Assembly: GCA_016784195.1 (NCBI GenBank)
Contig: JADHVE010000002.1
Location: 1-40,119, forward strand
Length of the DNA stretch: 40,119 nt
Direction of reading: 5' to 3'
Source of the DNA: Candidatus Woesearchaeota archaeon
Lineage (GTDB): Archaea > Nanobdellota > Nanobdellia > Woesearchaeales > GW2011-AR4
Positions 1 to 7,726 of this stretch are shown here, one piece after another; the stretch's first letter is position 1, and the number at the start of each line of letters is the position of its first letter. Below the pieces are notes generated by a model. The model searched no databases. It saw only the letters and a list, made by a program, of their open reading frames with translations, and was not told the DNA's origin. Both the position numbers and the translations under genes were made by a program.

Positions 1-1048
1 CTCTTTTAACTTCTTGCAGTTCTTCGTTTAATCTTTCCATTTCGAACTGTTGTACTTTCTTTTTAGGTCTATGCCTGTCAATAGCCAGGAAATTTACATA
101 TTTATCTATTTCATCAGAACTAGGTTTATGTCCTAATCTTGCGTTTACTTCATCTGTAGTCCATCCTTTTTTAAGAAGATCACAAGCCATCCCTGACCTT
201 AAATCCTTCCAGGTTGTACGTTGACCGCCAGGAATACATTTAATTTCTGTCTTTTCAACAAGTCTATTAATTATCTTTTTTGCATTTGCATATTCAAAAT
301 CAAATAATTTTACTCCATCTTCTAAACCTTTTAAATACAAGTCTAACAGTTCTACAGTTTCAGGATAATTGGTTATTTCACTTCTCGCTTTACGTGATCG
401 CTTTAATATTTCTTTCCTCAGATTTATTCTATATTCTGGTTCTTTAGTGTATGGGTTATTTTGCCTTAAGAAATCATTTTTTTTCAGTTGTAATATTGCG
501 TTTATATTTTCTCCAATATCCCAACATAACCATAATAAAACTCGATGATGCTGTTTATAAGAACTATTAACAATAATTCTAAAACTTTCTTCTTGAATAA
601 ATCTTACATCCTCCTTATTATTATTTCCAGTATATTTAATTACTTCTTTTGCTAACTCAATCTTTCCAGCTAACTCAAAAGGCCGGCTCTTGAATACTTT
701 GGAATAATAAGAACCACTCAAATTTTGATAAGGCTTATTATATCTATTTAAAATAATACCATCTTCTAAATCATCATACACTTTTTTAATATCTTCTTTT
801 GTTAATTTTATCCAGGATTTATTATTAAAGAATCTGTTAGCATTTTTAAACATCCTAACATAAGCGTACAAGGTCTTTGCATTGCCTTCATCTAAAGCCC
901 TCAAATTCCTGATACGCTTCAATTTATATTCTTCTTCTTCAAAGAACTTGCTGAATAATTCTCTATTTTCTCTGCATATTGCAGAATCACTTAACAATTT
1001 ATCTTTTGCTTTCAAGTATCTATTAAGAAAAGTTGCTTTTTGTTTCAT
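1..1048 (-). CDS. Tyrosine recombinase (SSV-like integrase), 3' end outside window
   Basis: The reading frame is open from the ATG at 1048 to the window edge (349 codons), so the C-terminus is missing. The C-terminal part looks like a tyrosine recombinase catalytic domain: a TWKDLRS segment supplies a KxxR motif in place of the usual HxxR, followed about 27 residues later by RLGHKPSSDEIDKYVNF, which fits the GH box and the tyrosine nucleophile. The first arginine box is poor: the helix LLWLCWDIGENINAIL has Asn where TGxRxxE has Arg. KxxR is known from archaeal SSV-type integrases. The N-terminal ~170 residues are helical and Lys-rich, as expected of an arm/core-binding region. It begins 74 bases beyond the 3' end of tRNA-Ser(GCT), the classic position of an integrase beside its attachment tRNA. 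Family is likely; activity is uncertain because of the missing Arg. Confidence 0.72.
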   Translation of the reverse strand, partial: MKQKATFLNRYLKAKDKLLSDSAICRENRELFSKFFEEEEYKLKRIRNLRALDEGNAKTLYAYVRMFKNANRFFNNKSWIKLTKEDIKKVYDDLEDGIILNRYNKPYQNLSGSYYSKVFKSRPFELAGKIELAKEVIKYTGNNNKEDVRFIQEESFRIIVNSSYKQHHRVLLWLCWDIGENINAILQLKKNDFLRQNNPYTKEPEYRINLRKEILKRSRKARSEITNYPETVELLDLYLKGLEDGVKLFDFEYANAKKIINRLVEKTEIKCIPGGQRTTWKDLRSGMACDLLKKGWTTDEVNARLGHKPSSDEIDKYVNFLAIDRHRPKKKVQQFEMERLNEELQEVKR

Positions 1049-1121
1049 TATTAATCACTCTATAGGCTAAGAAATAAAGCAAGTATTTAAATGTTTTTGT
1101 TAGGGGTACAAAAGAGTAAAA

Positions 1122-1237
1122 CGCCGAGGGTGGGATTTGAACCCACATATCCCGAAGGAAACAGGATTTTTACAATCTGTATAGCAATCTTACGCTTCTT
1201 GTTGAATCTGCGCAGTACCAGATTGTGCCACCTCGGC
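1122..1237 (-). tRNA. tRNA-Ser(GCT) with two introns
   Basis: Acceptor GCCGAGG pairs with CCTCGGC, G73 follows, the T-arm is GTGGG/TTCAAAT/CCCAC, and a long variable arm (TTTCC-TTCG-GGATA) marks a class II tRNA; G73 indicates serine rather than leucine. The anticodon arm is only correct if two segments are removed: 1190-1207 (18 nt, between positions 29 and 30) and about 1168-1181 (14 nt, between 37 and 38). This gives stem CAGGA, loop TTGCTAA, stem TCCTG, anticodon GCT, and an 84-nt mature tRNA. Intron 1 folds as a BHB: GCGC pairs with GCGT, with 3-nt bulges AG^A and AA^G and a TTC/GAA intron stem. Intron 2 contains a TACA-GAT-TGTA hairpin and a more relaxed junction. CCA is not encoded. The 3' end faces the integrase gene. 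Confidence 0.9.
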
Positions 1238-1585
1238 AGTAAGCAATAGTAATTTCAATTTAATTTATAAATTTGTTGTTTTAAATTCAATAAAAAAATC
1301 ATTATGTAACAAATCTCAATTATTTGTTCAATATTCCATTGATTATCATTAAAAAACTTGATTATTTTCCATTTAACATTTTAAAACAAATAAAAATAAT
1401 AAAGAAAAAAGCTAAAAGCTATTCAGATAATTGTTAGCGTGTTACATTAATCAAGGGTAAATATCGGAGGTTAAAAAATATAACCGATTAAAACTTAACA
1501 AATAACCAAAATCAAATAGAAAACTTTAAATACAACTCTTATACTTCAATATATATTCCACAAAAGATATTGGTTGGGGGTAGAA
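1238..1585. other. AT-rich intergenic region with promoter for the next gene
   Basis: No open frame of note. Two TATA-like stretches precede the 1586 start: CTTTAAATAC at 1524-1533 and ATATATA near 1549-1556. The second, about 25 bases before 1578, would give a very short leader that still holds the GGGGG ribosome-binding sequence at 1576-1580. Confidence 0.4.
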
Positions 1586-1858
1586 ATGAACAATAACAAA
1601 GAAATTTTTAATGTATTTTTTCGGGAAAAGCCTGCAATGATGCTTGTTGAGTTAAAAAACGCAAAAAGCGAAATTTACGCTTCCTCATTAGCAAAACAGA
1701 TTGACTGCACATATTCTCATGTTGTTAAGATACTCCAGCATATGGAACAGGCAGGTCTTGTTAATTTTGAAAAGCAGGGTAGATTAAAACTTTTGACATT
1801 GACAAAAACCGGCTCAGAAATAGCAGAGAATATTGATAACATCCGTATTTCTTTGTAA
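1586..1858 (+). CDS. Small winged-helix DNA-binding protein (MarR/ArsR-like)
   Basis: 90 residues if started at the ATG at 1586, which has GGGGGT six bases upstream; a TTG at 1574 would add four residues and is less likely. The segment SSLAKQIDCTYSHVVKILQHMEQAGLV (residues ~33-59, quoted as two halves: SSLAKQIDCTYSHVV and KILQHMEQAGLV) is a helix-turn-helix, followed by a beta wing FEKQGRLKLLTLT and a short C-terminal helix. This is the minimal winged-helix fold of archaeal MarR/ArsR-like regulators; its target and ligand cannot be read from the sequence. It is divergent from the tRNA/integrase pair and convergent with the DHH nuclease gene (27-bp gap). Confidence 0.75.
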   Translation: MNNNKEIFNVFFREKPAMMLVELKNAKSEIYASSLAKQIDCTYSHVVKILQHMEQAGLVNFEKQGRLKLLTLTKTGSEIAENIDNIRISL

Positions 1859-1885
1859 TTATTTTATTTAAATTTTATTATTTAA

Positions 1886-3310
1886 CTAAACAATCTTTTC
1901 TTCCAAAGCCTTCTTCCCTAAAACTTCTTTAGCCCTCTCAACCATCAAATCTTCTTTATCAGTTGGAATTAAAGCTCCAGCAGCATTCTTATGACCTCCA
2001 GATTCGCAGCCATCTATACCTTTTATTATCTCTTCCACTACAGCCTTTAAGTCAACATATTTGTTTCTTCCGCTTAGCCTTAAAGAAACCTTGGTACAGC
2101 CGTTAAATAACTGGGCCATTGACATTATAAAAGTTCCTGATTTGAAGCCATTGGACTTTGAAAGTATTGAAGCTAATGTCCCTATGATTGTAGGCATTAT
2201 CTGGTCTTGGGCATTTATTATGACAAAACCATCTCCATCAAGGACTAATCTGCTTTCCTTGTTTTCCTCAAACCACCTTAATGAATTTATTATCTCTCTT
2301 TTATAATTGCTTAAGCTTGCAATAGCCTTCCGCTTGATCTTCTTGTCTCCAAGGCAAGCACCTATGCCTAAAGATGCTTTGTCCATACGCCCGCAAGCAT
2401 TAAGCAAAGTCGCGAATTCCTTAGCATCCCTCGTAGGGCTTTCTTTTTCTTCTTCTTTTAAAATATACACATTACCTAAAACATCCTCTGGATCATCTTC
2501 ATTGTTCAGCCTTTTCATTATAATCCCTGTAACAAGCTTTTTTATCTCTTCATCGCTTAAATGAACAAGCTTCTTCCACTCATTCCCGTTTTTTGGGTCA
2601 ATTCCAATCTGATGCAAAAATTGTATTGCTCCTGATTCACTTCCAGTAACATCCGGAATATAGGGGTCTGTAGAATACTCTAAAACCTTATGCAATGGCT
2701 TTGTTTGAGCTCCAAAAATTCTAAGCCCTTTTATAACCTTTATCTTGCCTGTACTAACAGCAACATCCAGAATTTCTTTATTAAGCATTAAAAAACCCTT
2801 ATCTTCCTGCATGTCCCCTATTGCCCCTATGACAGCAACATAAGCCATATCCTCAATTTTCTTATCCAGCATGCTCGCAAACAAATAAACAACGCCTGCT
2901 CCAGAAATCTCTTTTCCTCCATCTACTCCAAACACGTGGGGATTGACAAAAACAATATTTTCATCTATCTTTTCAACCTCCTCCGGAGTATGATGGTCTA
3001 AAACAAAAATTTTCTTTCCACTCAAAACCCTGCTCATATCACTTAGGCTGTTTGAGCCAATGTCAGTAAACATAAAATAATTATAAGGCTCAGGTTCAAA
3101 GCTGCTTAAAACTTCTTTTGTCAGTTGCTGTACAATCGAAACAGAATACTTCATATTATAATTGTTCAGCAGCTTCACAAGTATAGAACAGGCACTTATG
3201 CCATCAGCATCCAAATGGCTTATCAGCCTTATTGTCTCATTTTTATCTATTTTCTTGAACTCTTCAGTAGCCTTTTTAATCTGTTCTTTGAATTGTTCAT
3301 ACTGATCCAT
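1886..3310 (-). CDS. RecJ-like DHH-family phosphoesterase/nuclease
   Basis: 474 residues. Motif I LISHLDADGISA (about residues 29-40) and the DHH box FVLDHHTP (about 101-108) coordinate metal in DHH phosphoesterases. FTDIGSNSL and GAIGDMQ fit motifs II and IV. The C-terminal ESGGHKNAAGALIP is the GGGH-type DHHA1 substrate-binding motif. The layout matches archaeal RecJ-like proteins (GAN/RecJ homologues), single-strand exonucleases that can associate with the replicative CMG complex; other archaeal DHH-DHHA1 proteins act on short oligonucleotides, so the substrate is inferred. The ATG at 3310 follows a TATA-like stretch on the minus strand near 3340-3346. No operon partner is evident. Confidence 0.85.
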   Translation of the reverse strand: MDQYEQFKEQIKKATEEFKKIDKNETIRLISHLDADGISACSILVKLLNNYNMKYSVSIVQQLTKEVLSSFEPEPYNYFMFTDIGSNSLSDMSRVLSGKKIFVLDHHTPEEVEKIDENIVFVNPHVFGVDGGKEISGAGVVYLFASMLDKKIEDMAYVAVIGAIGDMQEDKGFLMLNKEILDVAVSTGKIKVIKGLRIFGAQTKPLHKVLEYSTDPYIPDVTGSESGAIQFLHQIGIDPKNGNEWKKLVHLSDEEIKKLVTGIIMKRLNNEDDPEDVLGNVYILKEEEKESPTRDAKEFATLLNACGRMDKASLGIGACLGDKKIKRKAIASLSNYKREIINSLRWFEENKESRLVLDGDGFVIINAQDQIMPTIIGTLASILSKSNGFKSGTFIMSMAQLFNGCTKVSLRLSGRNKYVDLKAVVEEIIKGIDGCESGGHKNAAGALIPTDKEDLMVERAKEVLGKKALEEKIV

Positions 3311-3463
3311 TTTAGAAAAACAATAAAAAAAGAAAAGAGCTTCTTTTTATAGTTTTTGATTTGGGTATTTTTAAGAGATTTTTATTTTGAATAAATCAAA
3401 AAGGAAATCAGGTGTGATATTAACCAAATTGAGGTTATTAGGTAAGTTTTAAACTTTTTTTAA

Positions 3464-3943
3464 TTATGTTAATTCTCTGATAATTTTTGCTTCAATTCGA
3501 TGATTATATACCTGCTCAAATTTATCCTTAGTCCATCCCATATCTGGTACAATCTTTCTATAATAATCTTTAGTAAATGATGGACTATCTCTGCCCAAAA
3601 GCAATGATTCAAATCCAGATACACAATATCCATATGAGATGCCACAAAGCATTCCTTTTTCTATCTTATCCTCAATCAAACTATTTTTTGCTAATAAAAA
3701 TTGATTTTCAACAGATTCCATAGGTATATAGTTCAAGTGCTTAGAAAATCTTTTGATTCTGGGGTGAATCAATTCAGATTCCAGGTCAGCACTTTCAAAC
3801 CCTAAGAAATAAACTTTTTTCCCTTGAGATAATGACTTTCGAATCTCAGCAGAAATCTTAATAGATAAATCACCAATGTCCTTATTGTATTCTTGATCCA
3901 TTTTAGGGTCAAATTCAATATGAATAACAGCTAACGCATCCAT
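3464..3943 (-). CDS. Hypothetical protein, 159 aa
   Basis: Not recognised. Soluble and mixed alpha/beta in character, beginning MDALAVIHIEF, with no signal peptide or membrane segment. A central stretch KKVYFLGFESADL looks like a buried beta strand followed by a loop, and GMLCGISYGYCVSGFESLLLG is Gly/Cys-rich (quoted here only for its first 20: GMLCGISYGYCVSGFESLLL). The start at 3943 is followed upstream by a T/A-rich promoter-like region (TTTATAAA on the minus strand near 3966-3973, about 26 bases before the ATG), supporting a leaderless transcript. It stands alone between the DHH nuclease and UppS genes. Confidence 0.6.
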   Translation of the reverse strand: MDALAVIHIEFDPKMDQEYNKDIGDLSIKISAEIRKSLSQGKKVYFLGFESADLESELIHPRIKRFSKHLNYIPMESVENQFLLAKNSLIEDKIEKGMLCGISYGYCVSGFESLLLGRDSPSFTKDYYRKIVPDMGWTKDKFEQVYNHRIEAKIIRELT

Positions 3944-4035
3944 AAACAGAAAAAAAAAGCAGAGTTTATAAATCTTTCTATTTAGTTGTTATTATTGAGT
4001 GGTAAATATTTCTAGAATCAAGGTATATAATAAAT

Positions 4036-4767
4036 TCACTCACCAAACCTTCTCTCTCTTGCCTTAAACTCTTCAATTACCTTAATCAAATCCTCTTTCT
4101 CAAACTCAGGCCATAATTTATCAAGAAAAAACAGCTCAGAATAAGCACATTCCCATAAAAGAAAGTTACTCATCCTTTTCTCACCACCTGGCCTTATCAT
4201 AATGTCGGGTTCGCTTTGCAAATACAGATTTTCACTAACCAGCTTTTCATCAATGTCACCAATTTTAATCTCTTTACCCTCAGAGTTGTTGCCGGACGTA
4301 GTCCGAGCATTTTTAAATTTTTGAATTATTTTTTTGATGGAATCCACAATCTCAGCTCTGCCGCCATAGCCAACAGCAAAATTAACTATAAAATCAGTAT
4401 TGCCGGAAGTTTTTTCCATCAGTTCCTTCATATCTTGCCTTAAATTATCGGAAAACAGCTCCAGCCTACCAATAAAATTAATCTTTATCTTGCCCTCATT
4501 CACTCTTTTATCCTTTTTCAGCCTGTTAAACTGCTCCTTAAACAACCTCATTAAATAATCAACTTCCTTTTTAGGCCTGTTAAAATTCTCAGTAGAAAAT
4601 GTGTATAATGTAACTTCCTTAATTCCTAACTCTATGCACCAGTCAAACAGCTCCTCTACCTTTTTAGCCCCAACTTGATGGCCTTTGAACCTGTTGCCTG
4701 CCTTTTTTCCATACCTTCTGTTTCCATCTAAAATAATCGCAATATGCTTCGGGTTTTTTTCTTCCAT
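4036..4767 (-). CDS. uppS: Undecaprenyl/polyprenyl diphosphate synthase (cis-prenyltransferase)
   Basis: 243 residues, the usual family length. HIAIILDGNRRYG holds the catalytic/Mg-binding Asp14 of cis-prenyltransferases; GHQVGAKKVEELF, VTLYTFSTENF and the C-terminal IRPGGEKRMSNFLLWECAYS (substrate diphosphate binding; the family consensus is RTSGExRLSNFLLWQ) are all present. It condenses isopentenyl diphosphate units in cis onto an allylic primer, making the lipid carrier used in glycan assembly; in archaea this is probably dolichyl-type phosphate for N-glycosylation and S-layer glycans. An extra Lys/Gly/Asn-rich insert lies near residues 150-170. The minus-strand gene is isolated; the glycosyltransferase at 11822 could use its product. 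Confidence 0.93.
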   Translation of the reverse strand: MEEKNPKHIAIILDGNRRYGKKAGNRFKGHQVGAKKVEELFDWCIELGIKEVTLYTFSTENFNRPKKEVDYLMRLFKEQFNRLKKDKRVNEGKIKINFIGRLELFSDNLRQDMKELMEKTSGNTDFIVNFAVGYGGRAEIVDSIKKIIQKFKNARTTSGNNSEGKEIKIGDIDEKLVSENLYLQSEPDIMIRPGGEKRMSNFLLWECAYSELFFLDKLWPEFEKEDLIKVIEEFKARERRFGE

Positions 4768-4993
4768 TTTTTATTAATATTCGACCATGTCCACACCTGA
4801 TTGTGCTTCTGTTTGTGCTTTATTGGATTATTTTTATTGGTTTTTTATTTATAGGTCATGTTTGATTATACTTTTTTAATGGTTATTTTTATTGATTATG
4901 ACACTTAATTTTTATTGGATATTTTTTAATGATTTTATTATTGAATTTTTTTAAAATCCTGCTTATTTTTATTATTAAATTAATAATACAATT

Positions 4994-5518
4994 TTATTTA
5001 TATACCTTGCTAAAAATCCCTACAAAAACCTCTTTAGGAATCTCAATGCCAGCCTCAACAAAAGCCTTTGCTAGATTATAGCCATCTTCCCTTTCATCCC
5101 CTTTGAACCTGAACCTTAACAGCCTTCCCAGAGTAAACGAGTTCAATAATCCCTCATTCAACTTTAAACTAACCTCTCTATTGCCTTTTGAAACCTTCTT
5201 ATTTAAAAAATCAACAGAAAATTCACTTTTATCAACATCATACCTTAAAAACTCCCACTCAACAAGATTTTTTAATATCTTCTCCTTGTAATTTTTATCC
5301 AGGTACGCATCAATATTATCTATTTTTAAATATTCAAAAAAATCAACATCTTTTACCTTAGAGAAAGAATAAACCCTGCCTAAATACTTCTTTACCTTCT
5401 GTCTGGAGCCTTTGCCCTTTCCCTTAACACTCCGTTTATACCATTTATTATCTACAAGGTAAGCATAAGGATATATTTTCCCTTTTTTATTCTTGATATT
5501 CTTTACACGAATAAACAT
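4994..5518 (-). CDS. Hypothetical basic protein, 174 aa
   Basis: Not assigned. The N-terminal ~50 residues are very Lys/Arg-rich with repeated short strands (MFIRVKNIKNKKGKIYPYAY, then RQKVKKYLGRV), a pattern seen at the start of several archaeal conserved hypotheticals and some transposase-like proteins and probably nucleic-acid binding. The rest is Lys/Leu/Phe-rich and mixed alpha/beta. No signal peptide. A TATA-like TTTATATAAT on the minus strand lies about 25 bases before the ATG at 5518. The upstream gap contains one copy of the repeat described at 5524-5590. Confidence 0.55.
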   Translation of the reverse strand: MFIRVKNIKNKKGKIYPYAYLVDNKWYKRSVKGKGKGSRQKVKKYLGRVYSFSKVKDVDFFEYLKIDNIDAYLDKNYKEKILKNLVEWEFLRYDVDKSEFSVDFLNKKVSKGNREVSLKLNEGLLNSFTLGRLLRFRFKGDEREDGYNLAKAFVEAGIEIPKEVFVGIFSKVYK

Positions 5519-5523
5519 AGAAT

Positions 5524-5590
5524 TAGTTAGGCACTATAAAATTATATAAACTTTTCGATTTAATGACTCTAAAACCCCAAAAAAATGCCT
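5524..5590 (-). repeat. Intergenic repeat, copy 1
   Basis: Read on the minus strand this runs GGGGTTTTAGAGTCATTAAA ... TTATAGTGCCTAACTAATT. The same string with few changes follows the TMTC-like gene at 11745-11812. Both copies sit within a few dozen bases 3' of a minus-strand stop codon, in the same orientation. Here it also supplies the TATA region of the 4994-5518 gene. Confidence 0.55.
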
Positions 5591-5599
5591 TCTCAGGCC

Positions 5600-6190
5600 T
5601 TACATCTCCTTAACAACTTCACCATCAGGGCTTTTTTCAGAAAAAACCTCTGTCTGGAACTTATATACTCTGCAGGCATCAAAATCTTTCCAGGTATCAG
5701 CTGGCAATCCAGCCTTCATACATGTCTGCTGTAAAAACATCAAAGCATCCCATTTCTGTTCAATAGCCACAATAGGCAACAATAAACCGGAGTTAAAAAC
5801 ACCTCTAACCAACAAACCATCTTTGCCTATCTGTATCTGCCTTAAATAATCATCTGCATTCCTCACATTCATCACACTTGGATTAGTCAAAACAGACACA
5901 CTGATCGTTATTTGTTCAAGTTCTTCTCTGCCCAAAGGAGGAAACCTAGGATCAGAAGAAGCGCTAACAGCAGAATCCGCAACAGCCCGGTAAAGCGGAT
6001 AAGCAGCCTCGGTAATTCCTATACACCCTCTTAACACATTATTCTTCTCTAAAGTAACAAAAGCTCCGCTTAGCAATGAAAATTCTTTTTTAGTACCATC
6101 CTTGATTTTCAGATTTTTTTTGAAAACATAAGAAGAAATAGCCTGCCTTGCCAGCTTAACAAGTTTTGTGCCTTGCTCTAAGCTTAACAT
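5600..6190 (-). CDS. AMMECR1-domain protein
   Basis: 196 residues covering the whole family. Hallmark LRGCIG at residues 53-58, then YPLYRAVADSAVSASSDPRF with the conserved SDPRFPPL, the ITISVSVLTNP strand, GLLVRG, and a C-terminal QKWDALMFLQQTCMKAGLP. AMMECR1 proteins are conserved from archaea to humans; the invariant LRGCIG is thought to be a catalytic or binding site, but the biochemical role is not established. The gene is minus-strand, just downstream of rpoL with a 110-bp gap holding its own promoter-like AT tract. Confidence 0.93.
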   Translation of the reverse strand: MLSLEQGTKLVKLARQAISSYVFKKNLKIKDGTKKEFSLLSGAFVTLEKNNVLRGCIGITEAAYPLYRAVADSAVSASSDPRFPPLGREELEQITISVSVLTNPSVMNVRNADDYLRQIQIGKDGLLVRGVFNSGLLLPIVAIEQKWDALMFLQQTCMKAGLPADTWKDFDACRVYKFQTEVFSEKSPDGEVVKEM

Positions 6191-6300
6191 TGAACCTTAC
6201 CTCTTTTACCAGTCTTATTGACTAATTTAAGTACCCTCGGAATCACGAGCTTAAAGAAGCGCTTTATATACGGTTAGCGAGAGATATAAAACAGATATTA

Positions 6301-6582
6301 CTAAATACGTACTTCTTTTGAAAATTCTTTCTTGAATTTTTCACTTACCTTCTTCAGTCTTTGCACTGCAGCTAGTAAAGCGTTTTTTGCAGTTTCATTT
6401 CCATCTGTCTCGATAATCATCTTCGGCTTGCTCACCAAAGGGTGGCGTATACTATAAGTAGCAACCTTAATATGGCTGTCATTCCACATCTCCTTCTTTA
6501 AAACATTGCAAAAAGTATGGCCTAAGCCCCGACTTTCAAAAACAAGTTTATTTTTTTTATTCTCAAGAATATTTAATTTCAT
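6301..6582 (-). CDS. rpoL: DNA-directed RNA polymerase subunit L (Rpo11)
   Basis: 93 residues, the family size. NKLVFESRGLGHTFCNVLKK corresponds to the alpha-like dimerisation motif (E-GEdHTl-N-L), and ATYSIRHPLVSKPKMIIETD to the conserved HP..P...I.T strand. Rpo11 pairs with Rpo3 as the archaeal counterpart of the bacterial alpha dimer that nucleates RNA polymerase assembly. Downstream of the methyltransferase gene on the same strand with a 62-bp gap, so it may share a transcript. Confidence 0.95.
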   Translation of the reverse strand: MKLNILENKKNKLVFESRGLGHTFCNVLKKEMWNDSHIKVATYSIRHPLVSKPKMIIETDGNETAKNALLAAVQRLKKVSEKFKKEFSKEVRI

Positions 6583-6644
6583 TTTAATCTGAAAACCTAT
6601 ATTTATTTAAATAATTTTGCTTTTTAAAGTTTAATCAATTTAAC

Positions 6645-7277
6645 TTAATCTGTTTTCTCCAACCTAAAACACCCTACGTCAATATACTTTATCCTGCGGG
6701 AATGGAACTTATAAGTAGCTTTTAAGGGAAACTTGAAATACCATGCACCTGTAACTTTAAACTCATTTTTAGCAGAAAGTCTCTCTATAAATGCTTTACT
6801 CTCACTCTTATGGAAACTGTACACTACATTGCCTGTCTCAAAAGCCTTTTTTAAAAAAGCCAGGTCAGCATGTCTCACTTTAACCCCGAAAGGAGGATTT
6901 TCGATAACCGTATCGCACTTTTCATTAAACTCCTTAATATCTTCACATGTAAAAACAGCCTTGCCTTCTATATTGAACTCACTTTTCACCTTCTCAAGGC
7001 TCTTTTTAGCAATCTCTAAAGCTGAGCTATCACTATCCACAAAAAACACCTTTTTTGCCCCTAATAACAAGGCACCTATGCCTAATATTCCGGTTCCACA
7101 TCCCAGATCAGCACTCACTTTTTGCCTTATATCCCCATTTAGAAGCCCATTCCACAGTACAAATGCACCTATCTCACTGTCCATAGTATACTGCTCAACG
7201 CTCACTTTTGGCTCTTTAAAGCCTTCTAGCTTTGATAATGCTATTGCAAGCCCTGATTTTGACCTTATTTCCTTCAT
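6645..7277 (-). CDS. METTL5-type RNA adenine methyltransferase
   Basis: Starts best at the ATG at 7277 (210 residues), which overlaps the stop of the small upstream gene in ATGA; an ATG at 7286 would add MFE. SAM-binding motif I is ADLGCGTGILGIGALLLGA, acidic motif II is FFVDSDSSAL, and the catalytic motif IV NPPFG followed by VRHADLAFL is that of METTL5 homologues, which methylate adenine N6 in small-subunit rRNA helix 44 in eukaryotes. YSFHKSES fits the family's conserved H-K segment. The archaeal target is probably rRNA, by homology only. Co-linear with the small gene upstream and rpoL downstream. Confidence 0.9.
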   Translation of the reverse strand: MKEIRSKSGLAIALSKLEGFKEPKVSVEQYTMDSEIGAFVLWNGLLNGDIRQKVSADLGCGTGILGIGALLLGAKKVFFVDSDSSALEIAKKSLEKVKSEFNIEGKAVFTCEDIKEFNEKCDTVIENPPFGVKVRHADLAFLKKAFETGNVVYSFHKSESKAFIERLSAKNEFKVTGAWYFKFPLKATYKFHSRRIKYIDVGCFRLEKTD

Positions 7278-7444
7278 TTCGAACACTCACTTCTCGCCAT
7301 TTTTGCCCTTATTTTAGCTATTTTCCAGCAATTCCATCCCTCACTATTACTTAAACTTTGCTCAAAATCCTTCCAAAGATTATTGCTTTCAGAACAAATA
7401 TAAAAACCTTGCCTTTCCACAAATCTGTTTTTATTCTTCATCAT
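7274..7444 (-). CDS. Small protein, 56 aa, translationally coupled to the methyltransferase
   Basis: ATG ATG at 7444/7441 opens a frame ending in TGA that overlaps the next gene's ATG by ATGA, strong evidence for translational coupling. The product begins MMKNKNRFVERQGFYICSES and continues with NLWKDFEQSLSNSEGWNCWK and a basic tail ending ARSECSK. It has three Cys, three Trp and many charged residues, no signal peptide. Not recognised. A methyltransferase partner or RNA-binding peptide is possible but unproven. Confidence 0.55.
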   Translation of the reverse strand: MMKNKNRFVERQGFYICSESNNLWKDFEQSLSNSEGWNCWKIAKIRAKMARSECSK

Positions 7445-7518
7445 CTCTCTGAATTTTTTATCTCAACTAAAAAAATTAAAGTGCTATAACTCAAGTTCTT
7501 ATTCTCTTTATAGTCTCA

Positions 7519-7684
7519 TTCCCACAACATTCCCAGCAATTCCCTCGTCGGCAAAACATTTTCTTCATTCCCATGATAATCCCACCATATTCCCAAGACT
7601 ATCCCACCATAGTCCCACTATTTATAATTTTCTGTTCTGAAGATATTCCCCCCACGTTCCCAACTTATTCCCAACACAGTCCCA
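7519..7684 (+). repeat. Twelve TTCCCA-type iterons at 11-bp phasing
   Basis: Copies (consensus TTCCCA, same strand) start at 7519, 7530, 7540, 7568, 7579, 7590, 7601, 7612, 7646, 7657, 7668 and 7679. Variants are TTCCCT at 7540, ATCCCA at 7579 and 7601, GTCCCA at 7612 and 7679, TTCCCC at 7646. Within clusters the step is 11 bp (one 10), so all sites face the same side of the helix; clusters of 3, 5 and 4 are separated by steps of 28 and 34 bp. The last copy ends nine bases before a TATA box. There is no open frame through the array that fits its neighbours. Confidence 0.85.
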
Positions 7685-7692
7685 AAAAACGA

Positions 7693-7703
7693 AATATTTA
7701 AAT
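7693..7703 (+). promoter_or_regulatory. TATA box of the 7727 gene
   Basis: ATATTTAAATA centred about 29 bases before the ATG at 7727, so transcription should start at or next to the start codon (leaderless). The TTCCCA array abuts its upstream side, where an activator or repressor array would act. Confidence 0.65.
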
Positions 7704-7726
7704 AAACCAGATTTATTTTATTAATT

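Noticed and set aside
6733-7317. 194-codon plus frame antisense to the methyltransferase
   Set aside because: Shadow of a well-supported gene; no domain signal.
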